Part shown: piece by piece, positions 5,841 through 6,045 of the stretch | Numbering within the stretch: position 1 is the stretch's first letter | Layout: the number at the start of each line of letters is the position of its first letter | Source: Enterobacteriaceae bacterium | Lineage (GTDB): Bacteria; Pseudomonadota; Gammaproteobacteria; Enterobacterales; Enterobacteriaceae | Length of the DNA stretch: 6,045 nucleotides | Direction of reading: 5' to 3' | Assembly (NCBI GenBank): GCA_022712475.1 | Contig: JALAGK010000171.1 | Location: 1-6,045, forward strand | Notes under the pieces: model-generated | What the model saw: the letters and a program-made list of their open reading frames with translations, nothing else | Database searches by the model: none | Told to the model about the DNA's origin: nothing | Program-made: the position numbers and the translations under genes

Positions 5841-6045
5841 CTTCCGCAGCTGCCGGACGCTAACGCGCTTTCGCTACAGCGCTTACCGTTCGGCAGCGCA
5901 CACATACCGGTGACTGAACCGTCAAGCTGGCGCGCAACCGACATAGAACCGCCAATCATGGAACAGTTTGCCTGCCCTCTGTCTGACATCGCCGCACGCA
6001 TACCCGGCGCGACATGAGCTGCCGTCGCCTGTTGAGGCGGTTCAC
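5834..6045 (-). CDS. ydbJ: DUF333 protein, YdbJ-like (3' part only)
   Basis: An open frame runs from the right edge on the minus strand to a TGA at 5834-5836 and encodes the last 69 residues; the start lies outside the window. The visible part contains a DUF333 domain: ANCSMIGGSMSVARQLDG, then GMCALPNGKRCSESAL, ending SGSCGSY. Cysteines at visible residues 27, 48, 56 and 66 are evenly placed and fit an oxidised, exported protein, as expected for this family, whose members are often lipoproteins; the signal region is not in view. I recognise the C-terminus as that of E. coli YdbJ (about 88 residues), a protein of unknown function. It is convergent with hslJ and the two overlap by 7 bases. Confidence 0.82.
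   Translation of the reverse strand, partial: EPPQQATAAHVAPGMRAAMSDRGQANCSMIGGSMSVARQLDGSVTGMCALPNGKRCSESALASGSCGSY
5849..5897. repeat. Nested inverted repeat within the ydbJ 3' end
   Basis: GCTGCCG (5849-5855) and CGGCAGC (5891-5897) are perfect inverted copies, and inside them GCGCT (5865-5869) pairs with AGCGC (5878-5882). The structure lies just past the hslJ stop but inside the coding sequence of the convergent gene. Neither strand has a T-tract after it, so it is not an intrinsic terminator of the usual kind; it could still protect the 3' end of the hslJ mRNA. Confidence 0.45.

Noticed and set aside
5851..5897. A REP-like palindromic element (TGCCGGACGC ... TTCGGCAGC).
   Set aside because: The bases encode the conserved C-terminus of the DUF333 protein, and the match to the REP consensus is only partial. 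It is retained only as an inverted repeat.
1..6045. Mobile elements, CRISPR arrays, tRNA or rRNA genes, or a novel defence or biosynthetic system.
   Set aside because: Every stretch is accounted for by recognised enterobacterial core genes or short intergenic regions. No direct repeats, transposase, integrase or foreign composition was noticed by eye.

Overview
The window is a dense, chromosomal stretch typical of the Enterobacteriaceae (moderately GC-rich, E. coli-like codon use). It carries the gene set recognisable from memory as feaR, ydbL, ynbE, ydbH, ldhA, hslJ and ydbJ of Escherichia coli and relatives. The proteins are clearly diverged from the E. coli K-12 versions (YnbE is a few residues longer at both ends, YdbH about two residues shorter), so another genus of the family is likely. 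I cannot name it from the sequence. I see no insertion sequences, phage genes, CRISPR, tRNA or rRNA.

Layout: (1) 1-959, plus strand: an AT-rich leader, then an AraC-family activator closely resembling FeaR, which starts at GTG. (2) 956-4118, minus strand: a compact three-gene operon ydbH-ynbE-ydbL with ATGA overlaps at both junctions. It encodes an inner-membrane-anchored AsmA-like protein, an outer-membrane lipoprotein and a periplasmic partner. (3) 4119-4325: a 207-base divergent control region. (4) 4326-5315, plus strand: ldhA, the fermentative D-lactate dehydrogenase, with all catalytic residues present. (5) 5316-5408: a short spacer with a weak terminator-like hairpin and a second hairpin just before hslJ. 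(6) 5409-5840, plus strand: hslJ, a META-domain lipoprotein. (7) 5834-6045, minus strand: the 3' end of a DUF333 gene (ydbJ-like) that runs off the right edge.

Functionally, the centre of interest is the ydbH-ynbE-ydbL operon. In E. coli YdbH is one of three partly redundant AsmA-like proteins (with YhdP and TamB) needed for phospholipid supply to the outer membrane; YdbH and YnbE are reported to form an intermembrane bridge, with YdbL modulating YnbE. HslJ and the ydbJ product are also small envelope-associated proteins. FeaR controls aromatic amine use and LdhA recycles NADH in fermentation; neither is known to be tied mechanistically to the lipid-transport operon, and they appear to be neighbours only.

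I found no previously undescribed system. The second-look items are architectural: two convergent gene pairs whose 3' ends overlap, the tightly coupled operon, and untested regulatory structures in the two intergenic regions.
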